Positions 55,676-64,000 of a DNA stretch of 64,000 bases are shown piece after piece; positions within the stretch are counted from its first letter, which is position 1; the number at the start of each line of letters is the position of its first letter. The DNA is from Cellvibrio sp. KY-GH-1 (GTDB lineage: Bacteria; Pseudomonadota; Gammaproteobacteria; Pseudomonadales; Cellvibrionaceae). The notes under the pieces were generated by a model. It was not told the origin of the DNA, did no database searches, and saw only the letters and a program-made list of their open reading frames with translations. The DNA is taken from positions 682,001-746,000 of the forward strand of contig NZ_CP031728.1 in assembly GCF_008806975.1 (NCBI RefSeq). Direction: 5' to 3'. The position numbers and the translations under genes are program-made.

Positions 55676-56683
55676 TTAAGCGGAAGCTGCTTTGTCATTT
55701 TTGTTTCTGGGGAAAAAGTGCGCTAATTCTTGATCAATATCCAATTCGTTATGGGTGTCGGGGTTGACGCTAACCATATCCCAGGAAAGTTTTTCTTGAT
55801 CCACAAATGTGCCAGTCCAAACTTGCGGCGTTGCGTTTACGGCACGACTGATCACCCAGGTGTAGTTAGTCAACGCATGCCGTGCGAGCACTACATCCTG
55901 AACTTCAAAATGCGGTTTTGCCACCGTAAAGCTTGCCGTGAACTCTTGTCCGATCGCGTAAAAATCAATCGGCGGGAGACGCGGAACCCAGTCATAGCTA
56001 TTACATACGCGAATTGTTTTTGTCAGGAGCTTGTAGGCCTGATTGTAAGTGCTTTGCCAAACATGCGCGCCAACTTTTGGGCTGGCAAAGGTGATGCTGG
56101 TAATGCCTATGTCGGGATAACTGACGGCTAAATCCAACGTAAATAAGCTGGCCAATGCGCCGCCCAGGCTGTGACCCGTAATAAATATTTCAGTTGGGGT
56201 ATCGGGCAAATCTTGCAATGCGGTAAATATTTGCGTTTGCAATGATGCATTCATTTGATTGCTTTTGGTGGCGTAGACATCATTAAAACCTTCGCCTACA
56301 TGAACGTTGCCAGGGAAAGTGGCTGAATTCTTATAAGGTTTGAATGGGGTGGTGGTCGCTGATTCGAGATCAATGATGGCATCCCACACTGATGAAGTTC
56401 CACGAAATGCCACGATATACGTGTTAGCTTGGTTGGCTGCTTGATACAGCAGTGCATAGCGTTCTTCCTTTCCGCTGCCCCAGGCTACATCATCAAAACC
56501 GGTAAATCGTTGTACAAATTTAAAAGTTATGTTGTCAACCGTTAGGTCTGGCACTTGATAAGTCGGGTTGTTGGTATTGGCGAAGTCGGTATAGGCTTCC
56601 GCAGAGGCTGCCATTAACAAGTTGGCAAAGGTGGTATCCAGATGCGGGCTGGAATTGTTTGCGCTGTTGTTATCGCTGCTCAT
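55676..56683 (-). CDS. class 3 lipase family protein
   Basis: A 335-residue alpha/beta hydrolase of the Lipase_3 family. Nucleophile elbow GHSLGG with S172, probable catalytic D231 (NSYDWVPRLPP) and H269 (ARHALTNY); oxyanion region FRGT at 93-96. No signal peptide is seen from the chosen ATG 56683, which has AAGGAG before it; an upstream extension of 40 residues is possible but not preferred. The substrate (triacylglycerol or other ester) is inferred. Confidence 0.87.
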   Translation of the reverse strand: MSSDNNSANNSSPHLDTTFANLLMAASAEAYTDFANTNNPTYQVPDLTVDNITFKFVQRFTGFDDVAWGSGKEERYALLYQAANQANTYIVAFRGTSSVWDAIIDLESATTTPFKPYKNSATFPGNVHVGEGFNDVYATKSNQMNASLQTQIFTALQDLPDTPTEIFITGHSLGGALASLFTLDLAVSYPDIGITSITFASPKVGAHVWQSTYNQAYKLLTKTIRVCNSYDWVPRLPPIDFYAIGQEFTASFTVAKPHFEVQDVVLARHALTNYTWVISRAVNATPQVWTGTFVDQEKLSWDMVSVNPDTHNELDIDQELAHFFPRNKNDKAASA

Positions 56684-56830
56684 TGTTTTCTCCTTAACAC
56701 AGGTTGTTTGCGGTGAAATTTCCTGCTTAGTATAGGGGATATTTCCCATGCAACTATTACGTGCTATAACAAGGTTTCGTTTTAAATTGCATTTTTGCAG
56801 CAATCAAATAGGGTAGGGGCTGTGGGTGTG

Positions 56831-57256
56831 ATGATTGGAAAATGTTTGTGTGAAGCGGTTGAGTACACGATCGATGGTGCCTTAGGGCCGGTTTACAACT
56901 GCCATTGTTCAAAGTGTCGCCGTTGGCATGGGGCTGCATTTAGAACGCGTGCTTCAATTAATAAAAATCAATTCACTTGGATTAAAGGTGAGGCGAATTT
57001 ATCCAGCTATAAATCGTCTGATTATGTCACTAAATTTTTTTGTAAAACCTGTGGTTCTCCCCTTATCAGTACTTATGACAATAAGCCCGATATTCTAGGT
57101 GTTCCACTCGGTGGTATTGAGGGGATTGAGCACGTGGAAGTGCAAGCACATATTTTTGTGGGTTCAAAAGCGAGTTGGTATGAGATTGCTGATTTAGCGC
57201 CTCAGTACGACGCCTGGCCAGGGAGTGAAGAGGCTGTCCGTGAAACTAATCAATAG
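56831..57256 (+). CDS. GFA/CENP-V-domain zinc protein
   Basis: A 141-residue protein of the glutathione-dependent formaldehyde-activating (GFA) family: zinc-ligand Cys C5, C7 (GKCLC), C24, C26, C29 (NCHCSKC) and C71, C74 (CKTCGSP). The family includes Gfa, but many members have no proven formaldehyde activity. ATG 56831 is preferred; GTG 56828 is adjacent. It starts 147 bp from the divergent lipase gene. Confidence 0.87.
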   Translation: MIGKCLCEAVEYTIDGALGPVYNCHCSKCRRWHGAAFRTRASINKNQFTWIKGEANLSSYKSSDYVTKFFCKTCGSPLISTYDNKPDILGVPLGGIEGIEHVEVQAHIFVGSKASWYEIADLAPQYDAWPGSEEAVRETNQ

Positions 57257-57312
57257 TGTTTAGTTAGGTAATTACCTTTTCGTTTTTCGATTATTTTTCA
57301 GTAGATGTAACT

Positions 57313-58491
57313 ATGACTTTTAATTTTGATACGACCATTCGGCGGGAACAAACCAACTCTGTAAAGTTTGACGGTCGCCAGCAGTATTTTGGTACCACAG
57401 ATGTGGCGCCGCTGTGGGTGGCGGATATGGATTTCGCCGTGCCCGAATGCATTACCCAGACATTGCAGGAGCGATTGAATCACCCGGTGTTCGGTTATTC
57501 GCTTTATCCGGAAAGCCTGTATCAAGCTACCATTGATTGGTTTGCGCGTCGGCATCAATGGCATATTGAGCAGGAATGGATTTTGATGGCACCCGGTGTG
57601 GTTCCCTCGCTGTTTGCAGCGGTGCAGGCATTCGCGCACGAAGGCGAAGGGGTAATTGTGCAATCACCGGTGTATTTTCCATTCTTCTCGGCAGTAACCA
57701 CTAATCGCCGTAAATTATTGAATAACGCCTTGCGTGAGTCGAATGGGCGCTATGAAATAGATTTTGAGCATTTGGAACATTGCGCGCAGCAAGGCGCACG
57801 TTTGTTAATGTTATGTACTCCACACAATCCGGTAGGGCGAGTTTGGTCTGTTGCCGAATTGAATCGGGTGTTGGAAATTGCACGGCGTTATGATTTAACA
57901 ATTCTTTCTGACGATATTCATTGCGATTTAATTTACCCCGGCAACACGCACACTATGCTTGGGCGTTTGGCGCAGCCGGGCGATAAAATTGTGACCACCA
58001 TTGCACCCAATAAGACTTTTAACATTCCCGGTTTGGGTTTGTCTGCATTGGTGATTCCCGATAAGACTCAACGTGAGGCAATGAAGCGGGAATTTGAAAA
58101 ACTGCATGTTGGCAATAGTAACCCCTTTAGTATTGCGGCTTATGAAGCGGCCTATCGCGGTGGTGATGAGTGGTTGGATGCGCTTATGGGTTATTTGCAA
58201 AGTTCGCGCGATTTTGCTGCTGATTTTATCGCGCAGCATATTCCACAGATTCGTATGGTGAAGCCTGAGGCTACCTATCTATTATGGTTGGATTGCCGGC
58301 AACTGGGGTTGAGTGATTCAGCCTTGCGCGATTTTTTTATTCAGGAATGCAAGTTGGGTTTAAGTCCGGGCGCTGTATTTGGCGAAGGTGGTAGTGGTTT
58401 TATGCGGATGAATATCGGCACCCCACGAGCGAATATTCATGCGGCGCTGACGCAGTTAAGGCAAGGTCTCCACAGAATAGGTTATGAATAA
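57313..58491 (+). CDS. PLP-dependent C-S lyase/aminotransferase, MalY/PatB type
   Basis: A 392-residue fold type I PLP enzyme of the MalY/PatB (cystathionine beta-lyase) subfamily: PLWVADMDF at 34-42, SPVYFPF, HNPVGRVW at 171-178, SDDIHCDL and PLP lysine K234 in APNKTFNIPGL. These enzymes cleave cystathionine and other cysteine conjugates. The context offers no pathway. It is 56 bp after the GFA gene. Confidence 0.9.
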   Translation: MTFNFDTTIRREQTNSVKFDGRQQYFGTTDVAPLWVADMDFAVPECITQTLQERLNHPVFGYSLYPESLYQATIDWFARRHQWHIEQEWILMAPGVVPSLFAAVQAFAHEGEGVIVQSPVYFPFFSAVTTNRRKLLNNALRESNGRYEIDFEHLEHCAQQGARLLMLCTPHNPVGRVWSVAELNRVLEIARRYDLTILSDDIHCDLIYPGNTHTMLGRLAQPGDKIVTTIAPNKTFNIPGLGLSALVIPDKTQREAMKREFEKLHVGNSNPFSIAAYEAAYRGGDEWLDALMGYLQSSRDFAADFIAQHIPQIRMVKPEATYLLWLDCRQLGLSDSALRDFFIQECKLGLSPGAVFGEGGSGFMRMNIGTPRANIHAALTQLRQGLHRIGYE

Positions 58492-58639
58492 CTCAGCTGA
58501 TATATCTTCATATATAGCGTAATACTACTCAGGGGTTGGCGCTCGTAAATCTCGCATCTCCCGTTATATTTATTTGGGTAGTTGTTAATCATCATCATAG
58601 AGTTATACCTGAACCGCCAAGGTTTGCGGAGCCTCCTTC

Positions 58640-60562
58640 ATGTCCATTTCTAAAAAGTTCACCGTTGCTCTTGTGGCAATTCTGGTGTCTGGAATTTTTG
58701 TCTCGGCGCTGAGTATTTATTTTATCGAGCGTGACCATATTGCATCGCGTGCCATCGGAGAAAGCGAACGTATTAGTCGTGACTCGTTACGTTTGCTAGG
58801 CGTTATTGATTCGATAATGGCCGAGCGCGTGAAAAGTAGCATGGCTGCGCTGCGGCAACTTGGCGGTAATATAGGTCAGCCTCGCCAAGGCGAGCGGGTA
58901 AGGGTGAATAATCGCGAGGTGCCTAATTTATATTTAGGTGACTCGCCTATCGCCAATGATGTCGTATTGGTGGATAAGTTGACCTCGATGATGGGTGGTA
59001 CAGCAACCATCTTTTCAAAAGACGGTGAGGATTTCGTTCGCATAGCAACAAACGTGATGACACCTACCGGAAGGGCAACAGGTACGGTGCTTGCTCCTCA
59101 AGGGGCAGCTATCAAGCAAATCCAACAAGACAGGCCGTTTTACGGATTGGTGGATATTCTGGGTAATCCCTATTTAACGGGTTATGAGCCAATTCAAGAT
59201 GCGAGTGGCAATACTATTGGCGTGTGGTATGTCGGTTACAAAGCGGATTTGCAAGAGTTATTCACAGCAATACAAGAGAGCCGTGTCTTGGCGCAAGGTT
59301 TCGTCGCGATTCGCGATAATCTGGGTGTAACCCGCGTTCACTCAAATAATATTGATTCTGCCGAAGTTGATCGAATTATAAATTCGGAGGACCCTGCGTG
59401 GCATTTGACGCGCGACCGTTTTGATCCTTGGGGGTACGAAATCGTTACGGCTTACTCGAATGCAGAAATAGGCGCGCTGGTTAATCAAGCCTTGTTATTC
59501 ACGTCAGTTATGCTCGCAATCGCGAGCTTGGTAATACTGGCTATTGTGTATGGTTTGCTGCAATGGGTGATCGTTAAACCTTTGTATCAAACAATCAATC
59601 GCGTGCGGAATATTGTCAGCGGGGAAGGTGATTTGACCTTGCGCTTCAACTCTACCGGGGAGGACGAGTTAGCCGAACTCTCCAACGGATTCGATGGTTT
59701 GTTGGACAAGCTCCAAAACACAATCAATTCTGTCGCGAAATCTACAGAGCAACTCTTTGGTGCAGCGTCTGAGTTGAAAGATATTGCCAGCGAATCGTCG
59801 AGAGCGGCCACCAACCAAAGTCACGATATCAGCAGTATTGCCAGCGCAATTTATGAAATGAGTACCACCGCCCAGCAGGTTGCGGTGCACGCGCATAATG
59901 TCGCCCAAGCAGCGACAAGCGCTAAAAAAGATGCTGAAACAGGCTATCGGAATTTGCGCCAAACTATCGACTCCACGCAATTGCTTGCAGGCAATATTGA
60001 ACAAGCTGCACAAGGTATTGATGCGTTGGCAGGTGCGAGTAATGAGATTGGCGCTGTATTGGGCGTGATTCGTTCGATTGCCGAGCAAACTAATTTGTTG
60101 GCTCTTAATGCGGCGATTGAGGCTGCTCGTGCGGGAGAGCAGGGCAGAGGTTTTGCCGTGGTGGCCGATGAAGTCCGTTCACTCGCGAGCCGCACTCAAG
60201 CGTCCACCGAGGAAGTGGACAAAATGGTTAAACGCTTTAGAGAGAATTCAGTAATTGCCTTCGACAAAATGCGAATGGCGGAAGATCAGGTTCATGCAAA
60301 TGTTAACGGAGCAGATGAATCCGGTCGATCTATTCAGCAAGTCTTGTCAGCAGTGTCGGACTTAAGTGGGTTAAACGAAGAAATCTCAACCTCGGTCAAC
60401 GAGCAAAGCAAGGTCGCCGAGGACATCAATGCAAATATTACGCGTATCAATAGCAATAGCGACCAAAGTCATCGAAGGGTTCAGGAAACGCTACGAGCGT
60501 CGGAGCGACTAAGCCAAATTACGGGCGAAATACAACGTCAATTGGCAACGTATAAAACCTAA
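58640..60562 (+). CDS. methyl-accepting chemotaxis protein with Cache domain
   Basis: A 640-residue membrane receptor: first membrane helix about 8-29, periplasmic Cache-type sensor (about 35-280; [21 protein letters not shown] and [11 protein letters not shown] fit the Cache 3/Cache 2 fusion type), second helix about 284-310, HAMP, and a signalling domain with [27 protein letters not shown] tip near 482-500. No C-terminal docking pentapeptide. The ligand is unknown. No other che genes are near. Confidence 0.9.
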   Translation: MSISKKFTVALVAILVSGIFVSALSIYFIERDHIASRAIGESERISRDSLRLLGVIDSIMAERVKSSMAALRQLGGNIGQPRQGERVRVNNREVPNLYLGDSPIANDVVLVDKLTSMMGGTATIFSKDGEDFVRIATNVMTPTGRATGTVLAPQGAAIKQIQQDRPFYGLVDILGNPYLTGYEPIQDASGNTIGVWYVGYKADLQELFTAIQESRVLAQGFVAIRDNLGVTRVHSNNIDSAEVDRIINSEDPAWHLTRDRFDPWGYEIVTAYSNAEIGALVNQALLFTSVMLAIASLVILAIVYGLLQWVIVKPLYQTINRVRNIVSGEGDLTLRFNSTGEDELAELSNGFDGLLDKLQNTINSVAKSTEQLFGAASELKDIASESSRAATNQSHDISSIASAIYEMSTTAQQVAVHAHNVAQAATSAKKDAETGYRNLRQTIDSTQLLAGNIEQAAQGIDALAGASNEIGAVLGVIRSIAEQTNLLALNAAIEAARAGEQGRGFAVVADEVRSLASRTQASTEEVDKMVKRFRENSVIAFDKMRMAEDQVHANVNGADESGRSIQQVLSAVSDLSGLNEEISTSVNEQSKVAEDINANITRINSNSDQSHRRVQETLRASERLSQITGEIQRQLATYKT

Positions 60563-60677
60563 GTGACCGCAAAAAAAGGGGAGGTGCACGGATTAATCCA
60601 TCTTGTGCATGCAAATCTGTACCTAAACGCCTACAATAGCGGCCTTTTTTCAGTACCTCCCCATTTCGCGAGACACT

Positions 60678-62081
60678 ATGAGCGTAAATACCTTTGATCC
60701 AACCCAAACCACAACCCTGGATACCCCGGCCAAAACCCTGGCCAGTCAGGTCCAAGCAGGCGGCAACAAAGGGAATACCATAGGTTTTGTATCGTTGGGT
60801 TGCCCCAAGAATCTGGTGGATTCCGAGCGCATCCTCACCCAGCTACGGATGGAAGGCTACAACATTGTGCCTACTTATAATGATGCCGATATGGTGATTG
60901 TTAACACCTGTGGCTTTATCGATAGCGCTGTACAAGAATCCTTGGGTGCGATTGGCGAGGCTCTGTCCGAAAACGGCAAAGTACTGGTGACGGGTTGTTT
61001 GGGTGCCAAGAAGGATGAAATCATTCAGGTACACCCAAATGTGTTGGGAATAACCGGAGCCCACGCTTACGAAGAGGTTCTATCGCAGGTGCATGAGCAC
61101 TTGCCGCCCAAGCCACAACACAATCCCTTTACCGATTTGGTTCCGCCTCAGGGTATCAAGCTGACGCCACGTCATTACGCCTACTTGAAAATCTCTGAAG
61201 GCTGCAATCACTCCTGCAGTTTTTGCATCATCCCCGATATGCGCGGCAAGCTGGTAAGCCGGCCGATCGGCCAGGTAATGGGTGAAGCCGAGCGGCTGGT
61301 TAAGGCTGGTGTAAAAGAATTGCTCGTGATTTCGCAAGACACTTCAGCCTACGGTGTAGATATTAAACACCGCACCGATTTCTGGGATGGTCGCCCGATG
61401 AAGACCGATATGTACCAACTCGCAGCGGCGCTGGGTGAGTTGGGCGTATGGGTTCGCCTGCATTACGTATACCCCTATCCGCACGTAGATAACATTATTC
61501 CGCTGATGGCGCAGGGCAAGGTGCTGCCATACCTGGATATTCCGTTCCAGCATGCCAGCCCAACCATACTGCGCAAAATGCGTCGCCCTGGGCAGGTGGA
61601 GAAAACTCTGGAGCGGATTAAGAGCTGGCGCGAGCAAGTACCCAGCCTGACGATTCGCTCGACTTTTATTGTTGGTTTCCCTGGGGAAACTGAAGAGGAT
61701 TTTCAGGAGTTGCTGAACTTCCTTGAAGAAGCGCAATTGGACCGCGTGGGTTGCTTCCAGTACTCACCGGTAGATGGTGCAAAAGCCAACGATCTGCCTG
61801 ACCCGGTGCCGGATGATATCAAGCAAGAACGCTATGATCGTTTTATGCAATTGCAACAACGAATTTCTACGGAACGGCTGAAGTTAAAAGTAGGTCAGAC
61901 ATTGCAAGTGCTGATCGATGAAGTGGATGAAGAAGGTGCAATTGGGCGCTGTTTTGCTGATGCGCCAGAGATTGATGGTTGTGTATATCTTAATGGAGAA
62001 GAAAATGTACAGCCGGGCGATTTGGTGAATGTATTAATTGAGCATTCAGATGAATACGACCTATGGGGAACCAAGGTTTAA
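60678..62081 (+). CDS. rimO: ribosomal protein S12 methylthiotransferase RimO
   Basis: A 467-residue radical-SAM enzyme that methylthiolates an Asp of ribosomal protein S12. UPF0004 domain with cluster Cys C42, C78 and C107, radical-SAM motif C176-x3-C180-x2-C183 (CNHSCSFC), and C-terminal TRAM domain (about 400-467). The N-terminal 30 residues are a Thr/Gln-rich extension. It is monocistronic with a terminator after it. Confidence 0.96.
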   Translation: MSVNTFDPTQTTTLDTPAKTLASQVQAGGNKGNTIGFVSLGCPKNLVDSERILTQLRMEGYNIVPTYNDADMVIVNTCGFIDSAVQESLGAIGEALSENGKVLVTGCLGAKKDEIIQVHPNVLGITGAHAYEEVLSQVHEHLPPKPQHNPFTDLVPPQGIKLTPRHYAYLKISEGCNHSCSFCIIPDMRGKLVSRPIGQVMGEAERLVKAGVKELLVISQDTSAYGVDIKHRTDFWDGRPMKTDMYQLAAALGELGVWVRLHYVYPYPHVDNIIPLMAQGKVLPYLDIPFQHASPTILRKMRRPGQVEKTLERIKSWREQVPSLTIRSTFIVGFPGETEEDFQELLNFLEEAQLDRVGCFQYSPVDGAKANDLPDPVPDDIKQERYDRFMQLQQRISTERLKLKVGQTLQVLIDEVDEEGAIGRCFADAPEIDGCVYLNGEENVQPGDLVNVLIEHSDEYDLWGTKV

Positions 62082-62096
62082 TATTCACCCGGATCG

Positions 62097-62135
62097 AAAA
62101 ATCCCCTGTACACGCAAGTGACAGGGGATTTTTTT
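62097..62135 (+). terminator. terminator of rimO
   Basis: Stem AAAATCCCCTGT/ACAGGGGATTTT followed by a T-run, about 15 bp after the rimO stop. Confidence 0.92.
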
Positions 62136-62173
62136 ATGGGCTATAGTTCGCCTATCAATTTTTGGAGCTGGTT

Positions 62174-62428
62174 ATGGTTGACGTTCAACATCGAGAAAAC
62201 GACCAAAAATTTGTAATCCGCCATGGGGGTAATGAAGCGGTATTGGCCTATCGCCTGCATTCAGTGGGTGATGCACGAGAAATAGATTTCTATAGTACCT
62301 ACGTACCACCGGAATTTCGCGGCCAGGGGCTTGCAGAAAAATTAGTGCGTACAGGGCTAACCTGGGCGCGCGAACAGGGCTTTCAGGTTCATGCCAGCTG
62401 CTGGTATGTAGCAAAATTTTTGCGCTAA
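62174..62428 (+). CDS. small GNAT-like acetyltransferase (YjdJ type)
   Basis: An 84-residue minimal acetyltransferase-like protein: YSTYVPPEFRGQGLAEKLV with RGQGLA acetyl-CoA motif, then a Cys-Trp-Tyr-Val segment near the end, as in the short N-acetyltransferase family of E. coli YjdJ. ATG 62174 is chosen with GGAG six bases before. The substrate is unknown. Confidence 0.85.
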   Translation: MVDVQHRENDQKFVIRHGGNEAVLAYRLHSVGDAREIDFYSTYVPPEFRGQGLAEKLVRTGLTWAREQGFQVHASCWYVAKFLR

Positions 62429-62504
62429 AAGGAATGCACGGAAGCCTGAAGTTCCGTTCGTAATTAAATGTTGCTTCGTTGAATGTATTGAAGGATTTAC
62501 GTGT

Positions 62505-62984
62505 ATGTTACTCAAGCGTGGGTTTACCCTGATTGAAATGCTGGTCGTTGTCGCGATTATTGCAATATTGGCGTTGATGGCACTTCCATCTCCCGATCCG
62601 GCCATTGCAAGAAAACAAGTGACCGAATCAATGGCGTTGATTGATGATTACCAAAAGTTGGTAGTTTTTTATCACCAGAGTGCCCAGGCCTTTTTGAAAG
62701 ATAATCAGGAGGCAGGCATTCCACCCGCCGATAAATTACTGGGGAATTATGTCGATCGAATTGATTTAATCAACGGTGCATTTCACATTCATTTTGGCAA
62801 TAAGGCGCATCCGGAAATTAAGAATAAAACCCTCAGTGTTCGACCGATCGTTGTAATAGGATCGCCGCAAAGCCCAATTTCCTGGATTTGTGGTAAGGCC
62901 GCTGCACCGGCAGGAATGGAAGCTGTCGGTGAAAACCGAACCGATATTGAAGTTAAAAGTTTACCGTTGAATTGCCGAATTTAA
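62505..62984 (+). CDS. type IV pilin-like/pseudopilin protein
   Basis: A 159-residue protein with a type IV prepilin leader: MLLKRG before FTLIEML, mature residue Phe and conserved Glu at +5, followed by the hydrophobic helix (about 7-28). The C-terminal domain contains Cys in WICGKAAAP and NCRI, perhaps a disulfide. It could be a minor pilin or a pseudopilin; no pilus genes are near. It is 6 bp upstream of the glutaredoxin gene. Confidence 0.8.
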   Translation: MLLKRGFTLIEMLVVVAIIAILALMALPSPDPAIARKQVTESMALIDDYQKLVVFYHQSAQAFLKDNQEAGIPPADKLLGNYVDRIDLINGAFHIHFGNKAHPEIKNKTLSVRPIVVIGSPQSPISWICGKAAAPAGMEAVGENRTDIEVKSLPLNCRI

Positions 62985-62990
62985 GGTGTT

Positions 62991-63338
62991 GTGTTGATTA
63001 GCTTTGGAAAAATAGTTGTAATTCTGCTGGCAGCCTTGGTTATTTTCAAATGGAATGTGATTCGCGACGAGCTAAGTCCGCCGCCGGATTTTTCCGCGCA
63101 GCATCCCGAAGGTGTCGTGCTTTATGCCACCGACTGGTGTGGTTACTGTAAAAAAACGCGCGAGTTTTTCAAACAAAACAACATCGCCTATGTTGAGTAC
63201 GATATTGAAAAGTCAGCCGAAGGGCGCGCGCAATATGACCAGTTACATGGCAGCGGTATTCCATTGGTGATGATCCACGGCCAGGTGTTACGCGGGTATG
63301 ACCCCGAAGCTCTGAAAGCGGCATTGCGCATTCAATAA
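62991..63338 (+). CDS. membrane-anchored glutaredoxin-family protein
   Basis: A 115-residue protein with an N-terminal membrane helix (about 5-22) and a glutaredoxin/NrdH-like fold: active-site CGYC (C50, C53) and GIPLVMIHGQVLRGY with the cis-Pro. It is probably placed outside the cytosol or at its surface. The GTG at 62991 or TTG at 62994 are both possible; AAGG at 62983-62986 fits the latter better. It forms a pair with the pilin-like gene upstream. Confidence 0.8.
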   Translation: MLISFGKIVVILLAALVIFKWNVIRDELSPPPDFSAQHPEGVVLYATDWCGYCKKTREFFKQNNIAYVEYDIEKSAEGRAQYDQLHGSGIPLVMIHGQVLRGYDPEALKAALRIQ

Positions 63339-63398
63339 ATTAACTGCAGCCAATTTATTGGTATAAGTTTACAGCAACAAACTAACGGGGATGATGTA

Positions 63399-63794
63399 AT
63401 GATTCAGCTGCAAAAAAATGATACCGGAATCTATCGCCAGCGTATTCGTATAGATGGTCATGAAATTCTGGCGGATGTTAAAGCTGATGTGGGCGGTGAA
63501 GATTCCGCTCCTGACCCGCACGGGTTGCTGGATTCCTCTCTCGCTGCATGCACGGCAATTACACTCACAATGTTTGCCAAGCGTAGAGGTATGCCGCTTG
63601 ACTCCATTAATATTGATATAGAGCGCGACGATTCAAAAGAAAAGGCTGGTGAATATAATCTGGCGATGAAAATAGAATTTGTTGGTTCCTTAAGTGAAGA
63701 GCAGAAACAACAGCTTGCTGGTATTGTGGAGAAGTGTCCGATTCATAAACTCCTGTCTCATGGTAGTTTTAATATCACAACAACTACCGTCTGA
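63399..63794 (+). CDS. OsmC family peroxidase-like protein
   Basis: A 131-residue OsmC/Ohr-superfamily protein with the two conserved Cys C51 (SLAACTA) and C113 (EKCPIHK). OsmC proteins reduce organic hydroperoxides; members of this shorter YhfA-like branch have less clear roles. It lies 28 bp before a pirin gene, a common pairing. Confidence 0.9.
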   Translation: MIQLQKNDTGIYRQRIRIDGHEILADVKADVGGEDSAPDPHGLLDSSLAACTAITLTMFAKRRGMPLDSINIDIERDDSKEKAGEYNLAMKIEFVGSLSEEQKQQLAGIVEKCPIHKLLSHGSFNITTTTV

Positions 63795-63822
63795 TTGAAT
63801 CCTCATTAAAAGGGAGAGCTCC

Positions 63823-64000
63823 GTGAGTGTTTTAATTCCGCCGCGAACGCAGGATATTGGCTTTACTGTAAAGCGTTTATTGCCTTCACGTTTACAACAA
63901 CGGGTAGGTCCGTTTATTTTTGTTGATCATATGGGGCCCGCCCACTTTGCTGCAGGAACTGCAGAAGGCGATGTTCGCCAGCATCCGCATATTGGTTTGG
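63823..64000 (+). CDS. pirin family protein, 5' part only
   Basis: The first 59 residues of a pirin: IGFTVKRLLPSRLQQRVGPFIFVDHMGPAHF and the metal-ligand histidines in DVRQHPHIGL. GTG 63823 is the start, with AAGGGAGAG upstream. The gene runs off the right edge. Pirins are iron-binding cupins, some with quercetinase activity. Confidence 0.93.
   Translation, partial: MSVLIPPRTQDIGFTVKRLLPSRLQQRVGPFIFVDHMGPAHFAAGTAEGDVRQHPHIGL

Noticed and set aside
60578..60662. GGGGAGGT and ACCTCCCC inverted pair before rimO as a regulatory structure
   Set aside because: The arms are about 70 bases apart and consist of ordinary purine-rich sequence; no stronger support was found.
62438..62457. ACGGAA/TTCCGT hairpin after the small GNAT gene as terminator
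   Set aside because: Short stem with no T-run.

Overview
The window looks like chromosomal core DNA of a Gammaproteobacterium close to Pseudomonas and Cellvibrio; Cellvibrionaceae is my best guess. The reasons are gene order and protein style: the run smc-zipA-ligA, an orphan fliK/flhB-like pair beside a full ccm cluster, a CysB of the same length as the E. coli protein, MksBEF, OvoA, and many c-di-GMP and chemotaxis proteins. Base composition looks moderate and even. I see no insertion sequence, prophage, integrase, CRISPR array or rRNA. The taxonomic call is an inference from content only.

Layout. 1-1263: cysB. 1347-10615: a ten-gene, same-strand unit of the LitR/CarH light or photo-oxidative-stress type. 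It contains a DUF523/DUF1722 protein, a MerR-family LitR-like regulator, an NTF2-like protein, photolyase, an SDR, an FAD oxidoreductase, DUF1365, a Cfa-type methyltransferase, DUF2878 and an unknown exported protein. It is preceded by two TATACA-N12-TGTATA dyads placed on a promoter. 10639-13728 (minus strand): mercaptopyruvate sulfurtransferase, and a FliK-like/FlhB-like pair. 13972-21941: cytochrome c maturation genes ccmABCDEFG and ccmHI. The two blocks are separated by an FNR-box-controlled 47-residue membrane protein and by tRNA-Asp and tRNA-Val on the opposite strand. 22225-29727: smc, zipA, ligA and an SLT-like lipoprotein. 29743-31644: an unknown protein, hemB and a DUF3012-like membrane protein. 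31673-37608: the alternative condensin mksF-mksE-mksB, with no nuclease subunit beside it. 37715-46292: a tightly overlapping signalling operon of REC-PAS-GGDEF-EAL, CHASE-PAS hybrid kinase with Hpt, REC-GGDEF and an outer-membrane barrel candidate; a convergent CheY-like protein follows. 47108-50295: a DUF815 ATPase and ovoA for ovothiol synthesis. 50375-52148: a TetR regulator under twin operators, YciI, ABM and a small membrane protein. 52413-63794: a soluble PAS-PAS chemoreceptor (BdlA-like layout), two acetyltransferases and a PaiB-like protein, a class 3 lipase, a GFA protein, a MalY/PatB-type lyase, a Cache chemoreceptor, rimO, a pilin-like protein, a membrane glutaredoxin and OsmC. A pirin gene runs off the right edge.

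How the parts fit. The light-type operon would combine DNA repair with modification of membrane fatty acids. The ccm genes, hemB and the FNR-controlled micro-protein all point to c-type cytochrome and low-oxygen respiration. The signalling operon together with the BdlA-like receptor suggests c-di-GMP control of surface or biofilm behaviour. The most distinctive items are: the palindrome that is both a perfect FNR box and a terminator hairpin in front of an uncalled micro-gene; the twin LitR-like operators paired with a regulator that has lost its cobalamin-ligand histidine; the nested twin operator of the TetR gene; and three separate 16-17 bp tandem duplications sitting exactly at gene borders.
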